Notes under the pieces: model-generated
Told to the model about the DNA's origin: nothing
What the model saw: only the letters and a program-made list of their open reading frames with translations
Databases searched by the model: none
Shown: in pieces, positions 26,053 to 33,598 of the stretch
Numbering within the stretch: position 1 is the first letter of the stretch
How the letters are laid out: each line of letters begins with the position of its first letter
From: Bryobacteraceae bacterium
GTDB lineage: Bacteria; Acidobacteriota; Terriglobia; Bryobacterales; Bryobacteraceae
Assembly (NCBI GenBank): GCA_019752335.1
Contig: JAIEMJ010000033.1
Location: forward strand, 1-64,000
Direction of reading: 5' to 3'
DNA length: 64,000 nt
Translations under genes and position numbers: made by a program

Positions 26053-26622
26053 TTACTTTAGCTTTTTGAGCGCCGCCAGGATCATTTCGTTCGTCGGACG
26101 GACTTTGTAATCCTTCTCCGTGAACTTCCACGTCACCTTGCCTTGCTTATCCAGCACATAGGTGGTGGGATGCGGCAAGAAGCGTCCGCGCGCGGCGGCC
26201 TCCGCATTCAGCAGCCCGTACCGGTCAATCACGGCGTGGTCCGCGTCAGCGAGCAGAGTAATCAGGAACTGGCCATCGGTGCGGGCCTTTACCTTCGGAA
26301 TAATGTCGCCGAGCTTTTCGAGCGGATCGGGCGCGATGGCCACGATGGTGGTGCTCTCCTTCAGGGCGGCGGGTAGCAGGTTGTGCAACTCAACTAGTTG
26401 CGTGGCGCAGTACGGTCACCAGTAGCCGCGATAAAAGACGAGCACGGTATTCTTGCCCCGCAGGGAAGCCAGGCTTACCTTGCCGCCGGCGGCGGAGGGC
26501 AGGTCAAAGGGGAGAGCATCGTCACCGACTTTGACGCGGTCCAGATCAGAGGCCGGAGTCTGGGCTATGGCCGTGCCGGCCATGGCCAGCAACGCGGCCC
26601 TTCTCGAAAAATGAATGTCCAT
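26053..26622 (-). CDS. Exported peroxiredoxin-like protein, probable selenoprotein (in-frame TGA = Sec69)
   Basis: The frame runs from ATG 26622 to the stop ending at 26053 with one internal TGA at 26418-26416 (189 residues counting Sec). The TGA stands between VLVFYRGYW and PYCATQLVEL, exactly where AhpC/TSA-family proteins have the first Cys of the YRGxWCPYC motif, giving a U-x-x-C pair (Sec69, Cys72). Homology continues on both sides in the same frame (GDDALPFDLPS before; FLPHPTTYVLDKQGKVTWKF after). A SECIS-like hairpin follows. The N-terminus (HFSRRAALLAMAGTAIAQ) has a twin-Arg-like export signal. It should reduce peroxides in the periplasm. The gene lies 28 bp behind a thioesterase gene on the same strand. 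A nonsense mutation is the alternative; I consider it less likely. Confidence 0.82.
26385..26401 (-). promoter_or_regulatory. Candidate bacterial SECIS element
   Basis: On the mRNA, bases 15-20 after the UGA (GCAACU) pair perfectly with bases 26-31 (AGUUGC), leaving a 5-nt loop AGUUG with GU at positions 2-3. In E. coli fdhF-type SECIS elements the SelB-binding apical loop lies about 16-37 nt after the UGA and has G within its first two bases, followed by U. This hairpin satisfies that spacing and loop rule while lying inside the coding frame. Confidence 0.65.
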
Positions 26623-26650
26623 AAGACAAGAATGCCACCCCGGCCGGAAT

Positions 26651-27079
26651 TTATTCCCGATTACTTCTCATCACGCTTTGCTGCAAGGCCGCACAGTGCC
26701 GCCGCTGGCCACTTTGCTCCACGTGGACGTCCACCCGGGTGACCACGACGGACTGTCCGGCCCGCAGCACCCGCGCATCGGCGATGATGCGTTCACCCGC
26801 CGCAGGCCGCAGAAAATTGATCTTGTACTCCATCGTCAGCACGTCGCAGCCGGCGGGCAGCGCCGTCAGCGCGGCGTAGCCTCCGGCCGTATCGGCGACC
26901 GCGCCCACCACGCCGCCGTGGAAGAAGCCATTCTGCTGCGTGACCGCCGCGGAGAACGGCACCTCCACGACGCAGCGGCCCTCTTCCATCTCGCCCAGGA
27001 CGGCCCCGAGACTCCGCTGCAGCCCTTGGCTCGCGAAGCTGGCGCGCAGTTCGCTCTCTTTTTCCGGTGTTAGGCTCAC
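26651..27079 (-). CDS. PaaI-type hotdog thioesterase
   Basis: A 142-residue single hotdog-fold protein. QNGFFHGGVVGAVADTAGGYAAL is the signature helix of PaaI/YbgC-type acyl-CoA thioesterases, with catalytic-site HGG and the Asp of ADTAGG; TMEYKINFLRPAAGERIIADARVLRAGQ is the following sheet. It should hydrolyse aryl- or acyl-CoA esters in the cytosol. The start is GTG 27079, with TAGAAT exactly 6 nt upstream and no Shine-Dalgarno, so its mRNA may be leaderless. It is followed after 28 bp by the probable selenoprotein gene and is divergent from the acylase gene, 28 bp between starts. Confidence 0.85.
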   Translation of the reverse strand: MSLTPEKESELRASFASQGLQRSLGAVLGEMEEGRCVVEVPFSAAVTQQNGFFHGGVVGAVADTAGGYAALTALPAGCDVLTMEYKINFLRPAAGERIIADARVLRAGQSVVVTRVDVHVEQSGQRRHCAALQQSVMRSNRE

Positions 27080-27085
27080 TTTCGC

Positions 27086-27101
27086 ATTCTAGCGTTAAGA
27101 T
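27086..27101. promoter_or_regulatory. Divergent -10 boxes of thioesterase and acylase genes
   Basis: On the minus strand TAGAAT (27091-27086) ends 6 nt before GTG 27079. On the plus strand TAAGAT (27096-27101) ends 6 nt before ATG 27108. Both would put the transcription start at the initiator codon. The -35 boxes would lie in the opposite gene's start region; none is clear. Confidence 0.55.
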
Positions 27102-27107
27102 CGAAAG

Positions 27108-29246
27108 ATGCTCCTCGCATTTCTGTTGACGGCCATGGTCTGCGCCGCTGAAGTCCCCGCCGAAATGGCCCGCTGGCAACGCCAGGCGCAAGGCATCCGC
27201 ATCGTGCGGGACGACTGGGGCATCGCCCACGTCTACGGCAAAACCGACGCCGACACCGTCTTCGGCGCCATGTACGCGCAGGCCGAAGACGACTTCAACC
27301 GCGTCGAAACGAACTACCTGAACGCCATGGGCCGCCTGGCTGAAGCCGAGGGCGAAGCGAAGATCTACCAGGATCTGCGCATGAAGCTGTTCATCGATCC
27401 GGCGGAGCTACGTCAGCAATATGCGGCGAGTCCGCTGTGGCTGAAGAAATTGATGAACGCCTACGCCGACGGCTTGAATTACTACTTGGCGAAGCATCCG
27501 GAGGTGAAGCCGCGCGTGATTCAGCGCTTCGAGCCGTGGATGGCCTTGAGCTTCACCGAAGGCAGCATCGGCGGCGACATTGAGAGCATCAATCTGCGCC
27601 AACTGGAAGACTTCTACGGTGGCACGCGCACCGCGCGCGCCGAGTTGGAGACGCTTCCCGCCGAGCCGGGCGGCTCCAACGGCGTGGCGATTGCCCCGGC
27701 GAATACCAAGGGTAAGCACGCTCTTCTCCTGATTAATCCTCATACCTCTTTCTACTTCCGGTCAGAGTTACAGATGGTGAGCCAGGAAGGCTTGAACGCC
27801 TACGGCGCTTCCACTTGGGGGCAGTTCTTTATCTACCAGGGCTTCAACGACCGTGTCGGCTGGATGCATACCACCAGCGGCATCGACACGATTGACGAGT
27901 ATCTGGAAACCATCGAAAAACAAGGCGCGAACTACGTCTATCGCTACGGCGGCGCGACGCGGCCCGTGATTACCAACCGCATCACGATTCCTTATCGCAC
28001 CGCCACGGGCCAAGCGGCCAAAACCTTCACGGTCTACCGCACACACCACGGGCCCGTCATTCGCGGCGCCGACGGCAAATGGGTTACCGTGCGCCTGATG
28101 CACGAACCGGTGAAGGCGCTGTCGCAGTCTTACTTGCGCACCAAGGCGAAGAATTACGCGGAGTACGTCAAGACGATGGAATTGAAAACGAATTCCTCGA
28201 ACAACACCATCTACGCCGACGCCGACGGGAACATCGCTTACTTCCATGGCAATTTCCTGCCGAAGCGCGATCCCCGCTTCGACTGGACGAAACCCGTCGA
28301 TGGCAGCAACCCGGCCACCGAATGGGGCGACTTACACGCGCTCGGTGACTTACCCAGCTTCAAGAATCCTTCGAACGGGTGGCTCTACAACGCGAATAAC
28401 TGGCCCTGGTCCGCCGCCGGTGCGCAGAGCCCGAAGAAAGAGAATTATCCGGCCTACATCGAAAGCGGTATCGAGAATCCGCGCGGCCTGCATGCCCTGC
28501 GCGTGCTCGACAACGTGAAGGACTTCACCGTCGACTCGCTGCTGGCCGCCGCCTACGACTCTTACTTACCCTGGTTCGAGAAAACCATTCCCGCCCTACT
28601 GAAGGCCTACGACGCCAGTCCGCGGCCGGCCCTTGCCGCGCAAATCGACTTACTCCGGGCCTGGAATCTGCGCTGGTCCGTCACCTCGGTACCGACGTCG
28701 CTCGCCGTGTTTTGGGGCGAGGAGTTACGCCGTCAGAATCCCGCCAATCTCCGCGCCGTCAATTTGCCGCTCGCCGACTATGTCGCGACGCAGGCTCCCC
28801 CGGCTTTGTTACTCGACGCGCTGGAGTCCGCGTCCAAAAAACTCACCGCGGACTTCGGACAATGGAAGACGCCCTGGGGTGACATCAATCGCTTCCAGCG
28901 CGTGAACGGCGACATCGTACAACCCTTCAACGACGCCGCGCCCAGCCTGCCCGTGGGCTTCACCTCGGCTACCTGGGGCTCGCTCGCCTCTTTCGGCGCG
29001 CGCGCCTATCCGGGCACCAGGAAGTGGTACGGCACCAGCGGCAATAGCTTCGTCGCGGTGGTGGAGTTCGGCAAGCAGGTAAGAGCACGGGCCATTTCGG
29101 CGGGCGGCGAAAGCGGCCTGGTGAATTCGAAGCACTTCTACGACCAGGCGCAGCGATATTCGGAAGGCAACTTACGCGAAGTTTACTTCTATCCAGCACA
29201 AATTCGCGCGCATACCGAACGCGAGTACCGCCCAGGAATCAACTAG
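27108..29246 (+). CDS. Penicillin-acylase-family N-terminal-nucleophile hydrolase
   Basis: A 712-residue exported protein (signal LLAFLLTAMVCAAEV) organised as an Ntn hydrolase proenzyme: alpha region with IRIVRDDWGIAHVYGKTDADTVFG, spacer to about residue 190, then GGSNGVAIAP, whose Ser would become the nucleophile after self-cleavage. The beta chain keeps LLINPHTSFYF and the TTSGIDTIDEY region. Members cleave amides such as acyl-homoserine lactones, aculeacin-like lipopeptides or penicillins; the substrate is not predictable here. ATG 27108 is preceded by TAAGAT at 6 nt, so a leaderless transcript is likely. The gene is divergent from the thioesterase/peroxiredoxin pair. Confidence 0.88.
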   Translation: MLLAFLLTAMVCAAEVPAEMARWQRQAQGIRIVRDDWGIAHVYGKTDADTVFGAMYAQAEDDFNRVETNYLNAMGRLAEAEGEAKIYQDLRMKLFIDPAELRQQYAASPLWLKKLMNAYADGLNYYLAKHPEVKPRVIQRFEPWMALSFTEGSIGGDIESINLRQLEDFYGGTRTARAELETLPAEPGGSNGVAIAPANTKGKHALLLINPHTSFYFRSELQMVSQEGLNAYGASTWGQFFIYQGFNDRVGWMHTTSGIDTIDEYLETIEKQGANYVYRYGGATRPVITNRITIPYRTATGQAAKTFTVYRTHHGPVIRGADGKWVTVRLMHEPVKALSQSYLRTKAKNYAEYVKTMELKTNSSNNTIYADADGNIAYFHGNFLPKRDPRFDWTKPVDGSNPATEWGDLHALGDLPSFKNPSNGWLYNANNWPWSAAGAQSPKKENYPAYIESGIENPRGLHALRVLDNVKDFTVDSLLAAAYDSYLPWFEKTIPALLKAYDASPRPALAAQIDLLRAWNLRWSVTSVPTSLAVFWGEELRRQNPANLRAVNLPLADYVATQAPPALLLDALESASKKLTADFGQWKTPWGDINRFQRVNGDIVQPFNDAAPSLPVGFTSATWGSLASFGARAYPGTRKWYGTSGNSFVAVVEFGKQVRARAISAGGESGLVNSKHFYDQAQRYSEGNLREVYFYPAQIRAHTEREYRPGIN

Positions 29247-29278
29247 AGCCCAACGCCCTCTGTCCAGCCGGGAAATGG

Positions 29279-29302
29279 TAGGGCGGACCCCCTGGTCCGC
29301 CT
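29279..29302. repeat. Dispersed palindromic element (GGACC family), copy 2
   Basis: GGCGGACC (29282-29289) and GGTCCGCC (29294-29301) pair over 8 bp around loop CCCT, again preceded by TAG. A second, imperfect GGTCCGCC half follows at 29323-29331. It lies between the convergent acylase and 29339 genes. Confidence 0.65.
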
Positions 29303-29338
29303 CAGGGGCCAGTCCAAGACGGTGGTCCGCCGAACTTC

Positions 29339-29905
29339 CTAACGAAAACGGCGCTGCTTGCGGGCGGTTACCGGGGCGACTTCAGGTACCACGTCTGCTA
29401 TGTAGACCCCCATCGTCGCTCCACCGACTTCCAACACCGCATCCACCCGCCCCGTGGGTGCCGGGAGTTTCGTAAGCCACTTCCGGAAGCCCGCCCTTTC
29501 CACGGTCACTTCGCACTTCCCCATAGGCAACCAGGCAAACTCCAAAACGCCCGCATCGTCCGTTTCGCCCCGCTGCGACTTGCGATCCGCCGTCACTACG
29601 TTGACGGCTGCCTTTCCCACTGGCGCCCCGGTCGCGTCCACCACCACAATCCGCAAAGGCTGCGCCTGGGCCGTCAGCGTCGAGATCGTGGTGAGCAAAG
29701 CCGCGGCAAGCACCGTCCGCCGGCTACTCTCGCCGGTCGTATAAGCGCAAACCCGCCCCTTCGCCACGAGCGCCGTCCACTCCTCCTCGGAATAAGCGGC
29801 CATCGCGTGTACGTCATGCCCGCACTCCGCGCAAAACCGCCGCAGGTCATCCCCTGGCAAATCATCCCACGACTTCGGACAAGGATTCGGAATCGATCCG
29901 CGCAT
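29339..29905 (-). CDS. Membrane-anchored protein with Cys-rich N-terminus and carboxypeptidase-regulatory-like domain
   Basis: About 188 residues. The N-terminal 50 carry NPCPKSWDDL...RRFCAECGHDVH, a C-x(n)-C-x2-C pattern with acidic and aromatic residues, resembling a small zinc-binding or redox motif common at the N-terminus of Acidobacteria and Bacteroidota proteins. A hydrophobic segment (VLAAALLTTISTLTAQA) follows. The C-terminal half is a carboxypeptidase-regulatory/transthyretin-like beta-sandwich (IVVVDATGAPVGKAAVNVVTADRKS). I prefer ATG 29905, which follows AGGATGG; the frame is open to 29971. The function is unknown; the topology suggests a cytoplasmic Cys-rich sensor and an exported sandwich domain. 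Confidence 0.65.
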   Translation of the reverse strand: MRGSIPNPCPKSWDDLPGDDLRRFCAECGHDVHAMAAYSEEEWTALVAKGRVCAYTTGESSRRTVLAAALLTTISTLTAQAQPLRIVVVDATGAPVGKAAVNVVTADRKSQRGETDDAGVLEFAWLPMGKCEVTVERAGFRKWLTKLPAPTGRVDAVLEVGGATMGVYIADVVPEVAPVTARKQRRFR

Positions 29906-29976
29906 GGCACCATCCTGCCACACCCGAAACGCCCCGCCCCTGGTCCGCCGCCAAAACTGTCCAACCGGCAACGTGT

Positions 29977-29999
29977 AAGACGGACCCCCTGGTCCGTCA
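29977..29999. repeat. Dispersed palindromic element (GGACC family), copy 3
   Basis: GACGGACC (29979-29986) and GGTCCGTC (29991-29998) pair perfectly over 8 bp with loop CCCT. The arms co-vary with copy 2 (GGC/GCC becomes GAC/GTC), which indicates conservation of the fold rather than of the sequence. Confidence 0.65.
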
Positions 30000-30342
30000 C
30001 CCCGTTTTCATGCCCTGCTGTGGCAACCGTAGGGCCGCCTTGGGGCATTCCTTCGAAACTACTCCAAGGCCACATCGTTGATATCATGTGGGTTAGGCGA
30101 AATAAGACTTCTGTTCTTGTTGCCCTTCACGATTCACCCAGCCACGCACGCTAGTAAGTGGCTCGTTCTCAGCGGTGGTCGCTCTCGCCTAGTTTCATCC
30201 TCCGTTGCCGCGCCGGCGGTGCCCAGTTCACAGCAAATCAGAGCTACTCTAACTCATGCATAAAAAACCACTTACACAAATCTGCTCACCCGGAAGTTAC
30301 CACGCCCTCCCGTAAGCTAAAACTAGAGAGGAATTTCCGAAC
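29999..30342. other. Gene-free interval
   Basis: About 340 bp after the palindromic element and before the gene at 30343. Apart from an 8-bp inverted repeat (GTAAGTGG near 30153 and CCACTTAC near 30269) I see no conserved feature here. Open frames across it have no recognisable protein character. Confidence 0.5.
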
Positions 30343-30906
30343 ATGTCATCCGCCGCTCAACAGGCCGCCAACCAGGCCAACAGCCACTTCTCCACCGGAC
30401 CCCGCACCGAAGCGGGCAAAGCCAAGGTCAGCCAAAACGCCAACCGCCACAACCTCACCGGCCGTCTGCTGCTCAGCGACGAAGAAAAACAGCCGTTCGC
30501 CGACTTCGAACAAACCCACCGCGACCAGATCCAACCCACCGGCCCCCTCGAACTCACCCTCTTCGCTCAATTCATCGCCGCCGCCTGGAATCTCCAACGC
30601 CTCGAAACCCTCGAATCCGAAGCCCTCGCCAACGCCGACTTCCCCCTCCTCGACCGCCTCACCCGCTACCACGGCCGTCACGAGCGCTCCTTCCACCGCG
30701 CCCTCAAAGAACTCAAGGCCCTCCAAACCGCCAGAGAAATCCAAGCGCGCCTCGCCAACCCCAACAAAACAGAATTGCTACCCCTCGCCGACGCCGTCCA
30801 AGTCAAGCGAATTGGCTTTGTTTTGTCAGCGGGCGCAAACGGTGTCGCCCAAATGCTGAAAGACTACCTCTTCGCCCCTCCCCCCGGCCAGTCCGCTACC
30901 GATTAG
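30343..30906 (+). CDS. Conserved hypothetical protein (STGPRT..GK family)
   Basis: A 187-residue cytosolic, strongly helical protein. The N-terminus ANSHFSTGPRTEAGKAKVSQNANRHNLTG is the hallmark of a large, functionally unknown family expanded in Acidobacteria and Planctomycetes. The middle (LTLFAQFIAAAWNLQRLETLESEAL) is amphipathic helical, and RLTRYHGRHERSFHRALKELKALQ could bind nucleic acid. No catalytic motif is visible. The start ATG 30343 has AGAGGA 11 nt upstream. It stands alone between the palindromic-repeat region and the toxin-antitoxin pair. Multi-copy occurrence elsewhere in such genomes is family knowledge, not something seen here. Confidence 0.7.
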   Translation: MSSAAQQAANQANSHFSTGPRTEAGKAKVSQNANRHNLTGRLLLSDEEKQPFADFEQTHRDQIQPTGPLELTLFAQFIAAAWNLQRLETLESEALANADFPLLDRLTRYHGRHERSFHRALKELKALQTAREIQARLANPNKTELLPLADAVQVKRIGFVLSAGANGVAQMLKDYLFAPPPGQSATD

Positions 30907-31010
30907 TCCGAAGTGCGCGACTCGAAAATTCTTCCAAAAGCGACCGTTCAGCCGTAACCGATAAAGCTCGCTTGTAGGACTTTGCATTCACTCTTCTCAC
31001 TTCAATCGCG

Positions 31011-31020
31011 TATCGCGATA
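31011..31020. promoter_or_regulatory. Candidate HigA operator
   Basis: TATCGCGATA is a perfect 10-bp palindrome 15 bp upstream of the higB start, partly repeated as ATCGCG just before it. It overlaps the expected promoter (GATACT at 31024-31029 could be the -10). HigA antitoxins usually repress their own operon through such palindromes; binding is inferred. Confidence 0.5.
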
Positions 31021-31035
31021 TGAGATACTACTCAG

Positions 31036-31332
31036 GTGACGGTGATCAGCCACCGAAATCTCATGCGGGCGGCAGAGCGCCATCCCAATGCCATCGGTAG
31101 CGTCGAACGTTGGTTTCATCTCGCCAGCGGCGCGCACTGCCGCCATCTCTTCGATGTGCGAGCTCTGTTCCCCGGAACGGATCAAGTGGGAACGGCTTTG
31201 GTGTTTAATATCGGCGGGAACAACTATCGCTTGATCTGCTGCGTCGACTTCGAACGCCACTGGCTCTTCTTTCGCGCTCTGCTGACCCATGCCGAATACG
31301 AACGCATCAACGTGAGGACCCTATGCCCGTAA
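31036..31332 (+). CDS. higB: HigB-family mRNA interferase toxin
   Basis: A 98-residue RelE/HigB-fold toxin: VISHRNLMRAAERHPNAIGSVERWFH, then VFNIGGNNYRLICCVDFERHWLFFRALLTHAEYERI, which matches the family pattern of IGGNKYRL and the terminal YDKI/YERI motif. HigB cleaves mRNA on the ribosome. The start is GTG 31036, or GTG 31042 two codons later; GATACT lies 6 nt upstream of the first. It overlaps the antitoxin gene by 10 bp. Toxin-first gene order is characteristic of higBA and supports the assignment. Confidence 0.88.
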   Translation: MTVISHRNLMRAAERHPNAIGSVERWFHLASGAHCRHLFDVRALFPGTDQVGTALVFNIGGNNYRLICCVDFERHWLFFRALLTHAEYERINVRTLCP

Positions 31333-31736
31333 TTGATCGCCTCGACGAGAAAAAGTATGGCCGTCTTTTGGCCAAACATCTCCCCCAAGTCATCGACTCC
31401 GACGCCGAGCAGGATCGGCTCGCCGAAATCCTCCTCCATCTAACGTTGCCGCCGCGCGAGCTTTCCCCGGAAGAAACCAAACTGGCCAACCTGCTGGCAC
31501 GTTTGATCGAGGACTACGAAATCAAATCCCGCGCTGGCCAGGTCAAGCACTTCACGCCCCTCGAAACACTCCAGCATCTGGTGCAGGAGCATGGCCTCAA
31601 GCAAGCCGATCTGGTGGACGTCTTCGGCAGCCAGTCCATCGTGTCCGACGTGTTGAACGGCCGGCGCCGTATCAACCAAACTCACGCCCGCCGCCTCTCC
31701 GCGCGCTTTCGCCTCGCGGTCGACCTGTTTCTCTGA
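31323..31736 (+). CDS. higA: HigA-family antitoxin
   Basis: A 137-residue protein with N-terminal HigA segment (ARLIEDYEIKSRA) and a C-terminal helix-turn-helix: LVQEHGLKQADLVDVFGSQSIVSDVLNGRRRINQTHARRLSARF. It should neutralise HigB and repress the operon. ATG 31323 overlaps the toxin stop by 10 bp. The two genes end 4 bp before the convergent dUTPase gene. The HTH belongs to the Xre type. Complete and apparently intact. Confidence 0.9.
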   Translation: MPVIDRLDEKKYGRLLAKHLPQVIDSDAEQDRLAEILLHLTLPPRELSPEETKLANLLARLIEDYEIKSRAGQVKHFTPLETLQHLVQEHGLKQADLVDVFGSQSIVSDVLNGRRRINQTHARRLSARFRLAVDLFL

Positions 31737-31740
31737 AGCG

Positions 31741-32172
31741 TTACCGGCCCGACGACCCGAAGCCGCCCGCGCCGCGCTCGCTCTCGCTTAAACCAGCTTC
31801 CACCCACTCGACGGCAGTGTACTGTGCGATCACCATTTGCGCAATGCGGTCGCCGGCCGTGATCTGGTAGGTTGTCTTGCCGAGGTTGAGCAGGATCACC
31901 TTGATCTCGCCGCGGTAGCCCGGATCAATCGTGGCGGGTGAATTCGGGATGGTGAGCGCGTGCTTCAGCGCCAAGCCGCTGCGCGGACGGATCTGCGCTT
32001 CGTAGCCCGGCGGGAGCTCGATCGCCAGGCCCGTGGGCACCAGTTGGGGCAGGCCCGGGGCGAGGAGGACGTTCTCCGTCGCGCAGAGGTCCATGCCGGC
32101 GTCTTCCTCCGGACCGTGCGCGTATTTCGGCACGACAGCGGACGGGTGCAGGCGGCTAATCTTCATTTGCAT
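31741..32172 (-). CDS. dut: Deoxyuridine 5'-triphosphate nucleotidohydrolase
   Basis: A trimeric-type dUTPase of about 143 residues with all five motifs: DAGMDLCA (motif 1), PRSGLALKH (2), GTIDPGYRGE-like IDPGYRGEIKV (3), GDRIAQMVI (4) and the C-terminal RGAGGFGSSG (5), which closes over the active site. It converts dUTP to dUMP and diphosphate, supplying ThyX, encoded divergently. The start is ATG 32172 (TTG 32175 and ATG 32166 are also in frame), with TATTCT 7 nt upstream of 32172. Confidence 0.95.
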   Translation of the reverse strand: MQMKISRLHPSAVVPKYAHGPEEDAGMDLCATENVLLAPGLPQLVPTGLAIELPPGYEAQIRPRSGLALKHALTIPNSPATIDPGYRGEIKVILLNLGKTTYQITAGDRIAQMVIAQYTAVEWVEAGLSESERGAGGFGSSGR

Positions 32173-32178
32173 CAACGC

Positions 32179-32185
32179 TAGAATA
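32179..32185. promoter_or_regulatory. Overlapping divergent -10 boxes of dut and thyX
   Basis: Plus-strand TAGAAT (32179-32184) is 7 nt before GTG 32192 of thyX. Minus-strand TATTCT (32185-32180) is 7 nt before ATG 32172 of dut. The two boxes share 5 bp, so the promoters would be mutually exclusive or co-regulated. No Shine-Dalgarno is visible for either gene. Confidence 0.5.
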
Positions 32186-32191
32186 GCGTGA

Positions 32192-33598
32192 GTGTCTCAG
32201 AATCGTGTAATTGCCATTGGACCGATGCCGCCCGAGAAGTCGGCTTACGCGCTCGCCCGCTACAGCCGCTCCGCGGACTCCATCCGCCAATCGATTGACT
32301 GGGTGCGCACGCACGACTCGGCCAAATTCCTCGACAATTTCTACTTCCAGTACGGCCACGCCTCCATCGCCGACCTCGGCCATCTGGCGCTTTGCTTTGA
32401 AGGCATCTCCGAACTCGCCGCCACCGAGATTGAGGACGAGCAGCTTTGGGATGGGCAAGCGAAGTCCACCCGTTATCAGGACTTCTCGCAGCTCGGCGTC
32501 GTTACGCCGCCCGAGTTTACGGCCGAGGAAGCTGGCCGCTACCAAGCCGCCTGCCAGGCGTTGATCGCCACCTATGGCCAGGTGCGCGAGCACGCGCTGG
32601 CCCAGTTGCAGGCCCGCTTGCCGCGACCGGAAGCGATGCCGCAAGCGGCCTATGACCGGAACCTCGCCGCCCGCGCCTTCGACGTCGCCCGTTACCTGCT
32701 GCCCTTCGGCGTGCCGACGAACATCGGGCAAGTCACCAGCATTCGCACGCTGGAGCGGCAGATTCGCCGGATGAAGGCGAGCGCGTATGCCGAACTCCAA
32801 CAAGTGGGCGACGAGACGGCGCTGGCCTGTTCGCGTCCACCCGAGTGCCGTTGGGACGAGGCCTCCGTCGAGCCCATCGCGCCCACCTTGGCCAAGTACG
32901 TCCACGCCGACGAGCATCTGGCGCAGTCCCGGCGCGATCTGGCGCTGTGGGCGAGCCAGAATCTGCCGCGGCTTGCTGAAGCTGCGGACGAAGTCGACTT
33001 GCTGCGGCCGGCGGAACTCGCCGCCGACGTCGTCGCGACGCTGCTCTATCCGGTGACGCACGCGCCCTATCGCGCTTTGTATGAGCTAGCCGCAGGCTGG
33101 AGCGCGGCGCGGCGCGCCGAAGTGATTGGCGTGGCGCTGCAGTCGCGCGGCCGGCACGACGAACTGCTCGCCAATTTCCGGGGCGGCCTCTACGTCTACG
33201 ACATCGTCATGGACATCGGCGCCTACCGCGATCTGCACCGCCATCGCCGTTGCCAGCAGTTCCGCCAAGCCTACGATGGCCGCCTCGGCTGGGCCACTCC
33301 GGATCTGGCGCCGCCCTACTACGATGCGGCCATGGAGCAGGCTTGGGCGGCTATGCGCGCCTTGCCCGAACCGGGGTCGCACTACCTGCTGCCCTTCGCC
33401 GCCCGCGGCCGTTTCCTCTTCAAGATGGACTTCGCCGAAGCCCAGTACATCGCCCGATTGCGCAGCGGCGTCAAAGGCCACTTCAGCTATCGCCGCATCG
33501 CCTGGGCCATGAAGGAGCGCATGGAGAAGCTGGAGCCGGAGCTCGCCCACCTGATGGCCGGCACGCCGCCTTGGGAGGAGGATCCGTTGACGCGATGA
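32192..33598 (+). CDS. thyX: Double-length FAD-dependent thymidylate synthase (ThyX family)
   Basis: A 468-residue protein, about twice the size of ThyX (about 220-250), with two ThyX-like halves. The N-terminal half has FQYGHASIADLGHLALCFEG and, instead of the RHRxxSxNExSxRY motif, LWDGQAKSTRYQDF, keeping only the STRY end. The C-terminal half has YRDLHRHRRCQQFRQAY, keeping the RHR end. The motif is thus divided between two copies, so a shared active site is possible. It should methylate dUMP to dTMP, using FAD. The start is GTG 32192, divergent from dut; the stop overlaps the following oxidase by 4 bp. Confidence 0.82.
   Translation: MSQNRVIAIGPMPPEKSAYALARYSRSADSIRQSIDWVRTHDSAKFLDNFYFQYGHASIADLGHLALCFEGISELAATEIEDEQLWDGQAKSTRYQDFSQLGVVTPPEFTAEEAGRYQAACQALIATYGQVREHALAQLQARLPRPEAMPQAAYDRNLAARAFDVARYLLPFGVPTNIGQVTSIRTLERQIRRMKASAYAELQQVGDETALACSRPPECRWDEASVEPIAPTLAKYVHADEHLAQSRRDLALWASQNLPRLAEAADEVDLLRPAELAADVVATLLYPVTHAPYRALYELAAGWSAARRAEVIGVALQSRGRHDELLANFRGGLYVYDIVMDIGAYRDLHRHRRCQQFRQAYDGRLGWATPDLAPPYYDAAMEQAWAAMRALPEPGSHYLLPFAARGRFLFKMDFAEAQYIARLRSGVKGHFSYRRIAWAMKERMEKLEPELAHLMAGTPPWEEDPLTR

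Noticed and set aside
26053-26622. Two separate genes or a pseudogene
   Set aside because: Both parts are in the same frame, contain one continuous peroxiredoxin-like sequence, and the break is a TGA exactly at the Cys position with a SECIS-like hairpin; no other frame defect exists.
30158-30859. Alternative 233-codon frame over the STGPRT-family gene
   Set aside because: It is a Pro/Ser/Thr-rich shadow in another frame; the 30343 frame carries the recognised motif and a Shine-Dalgarno.
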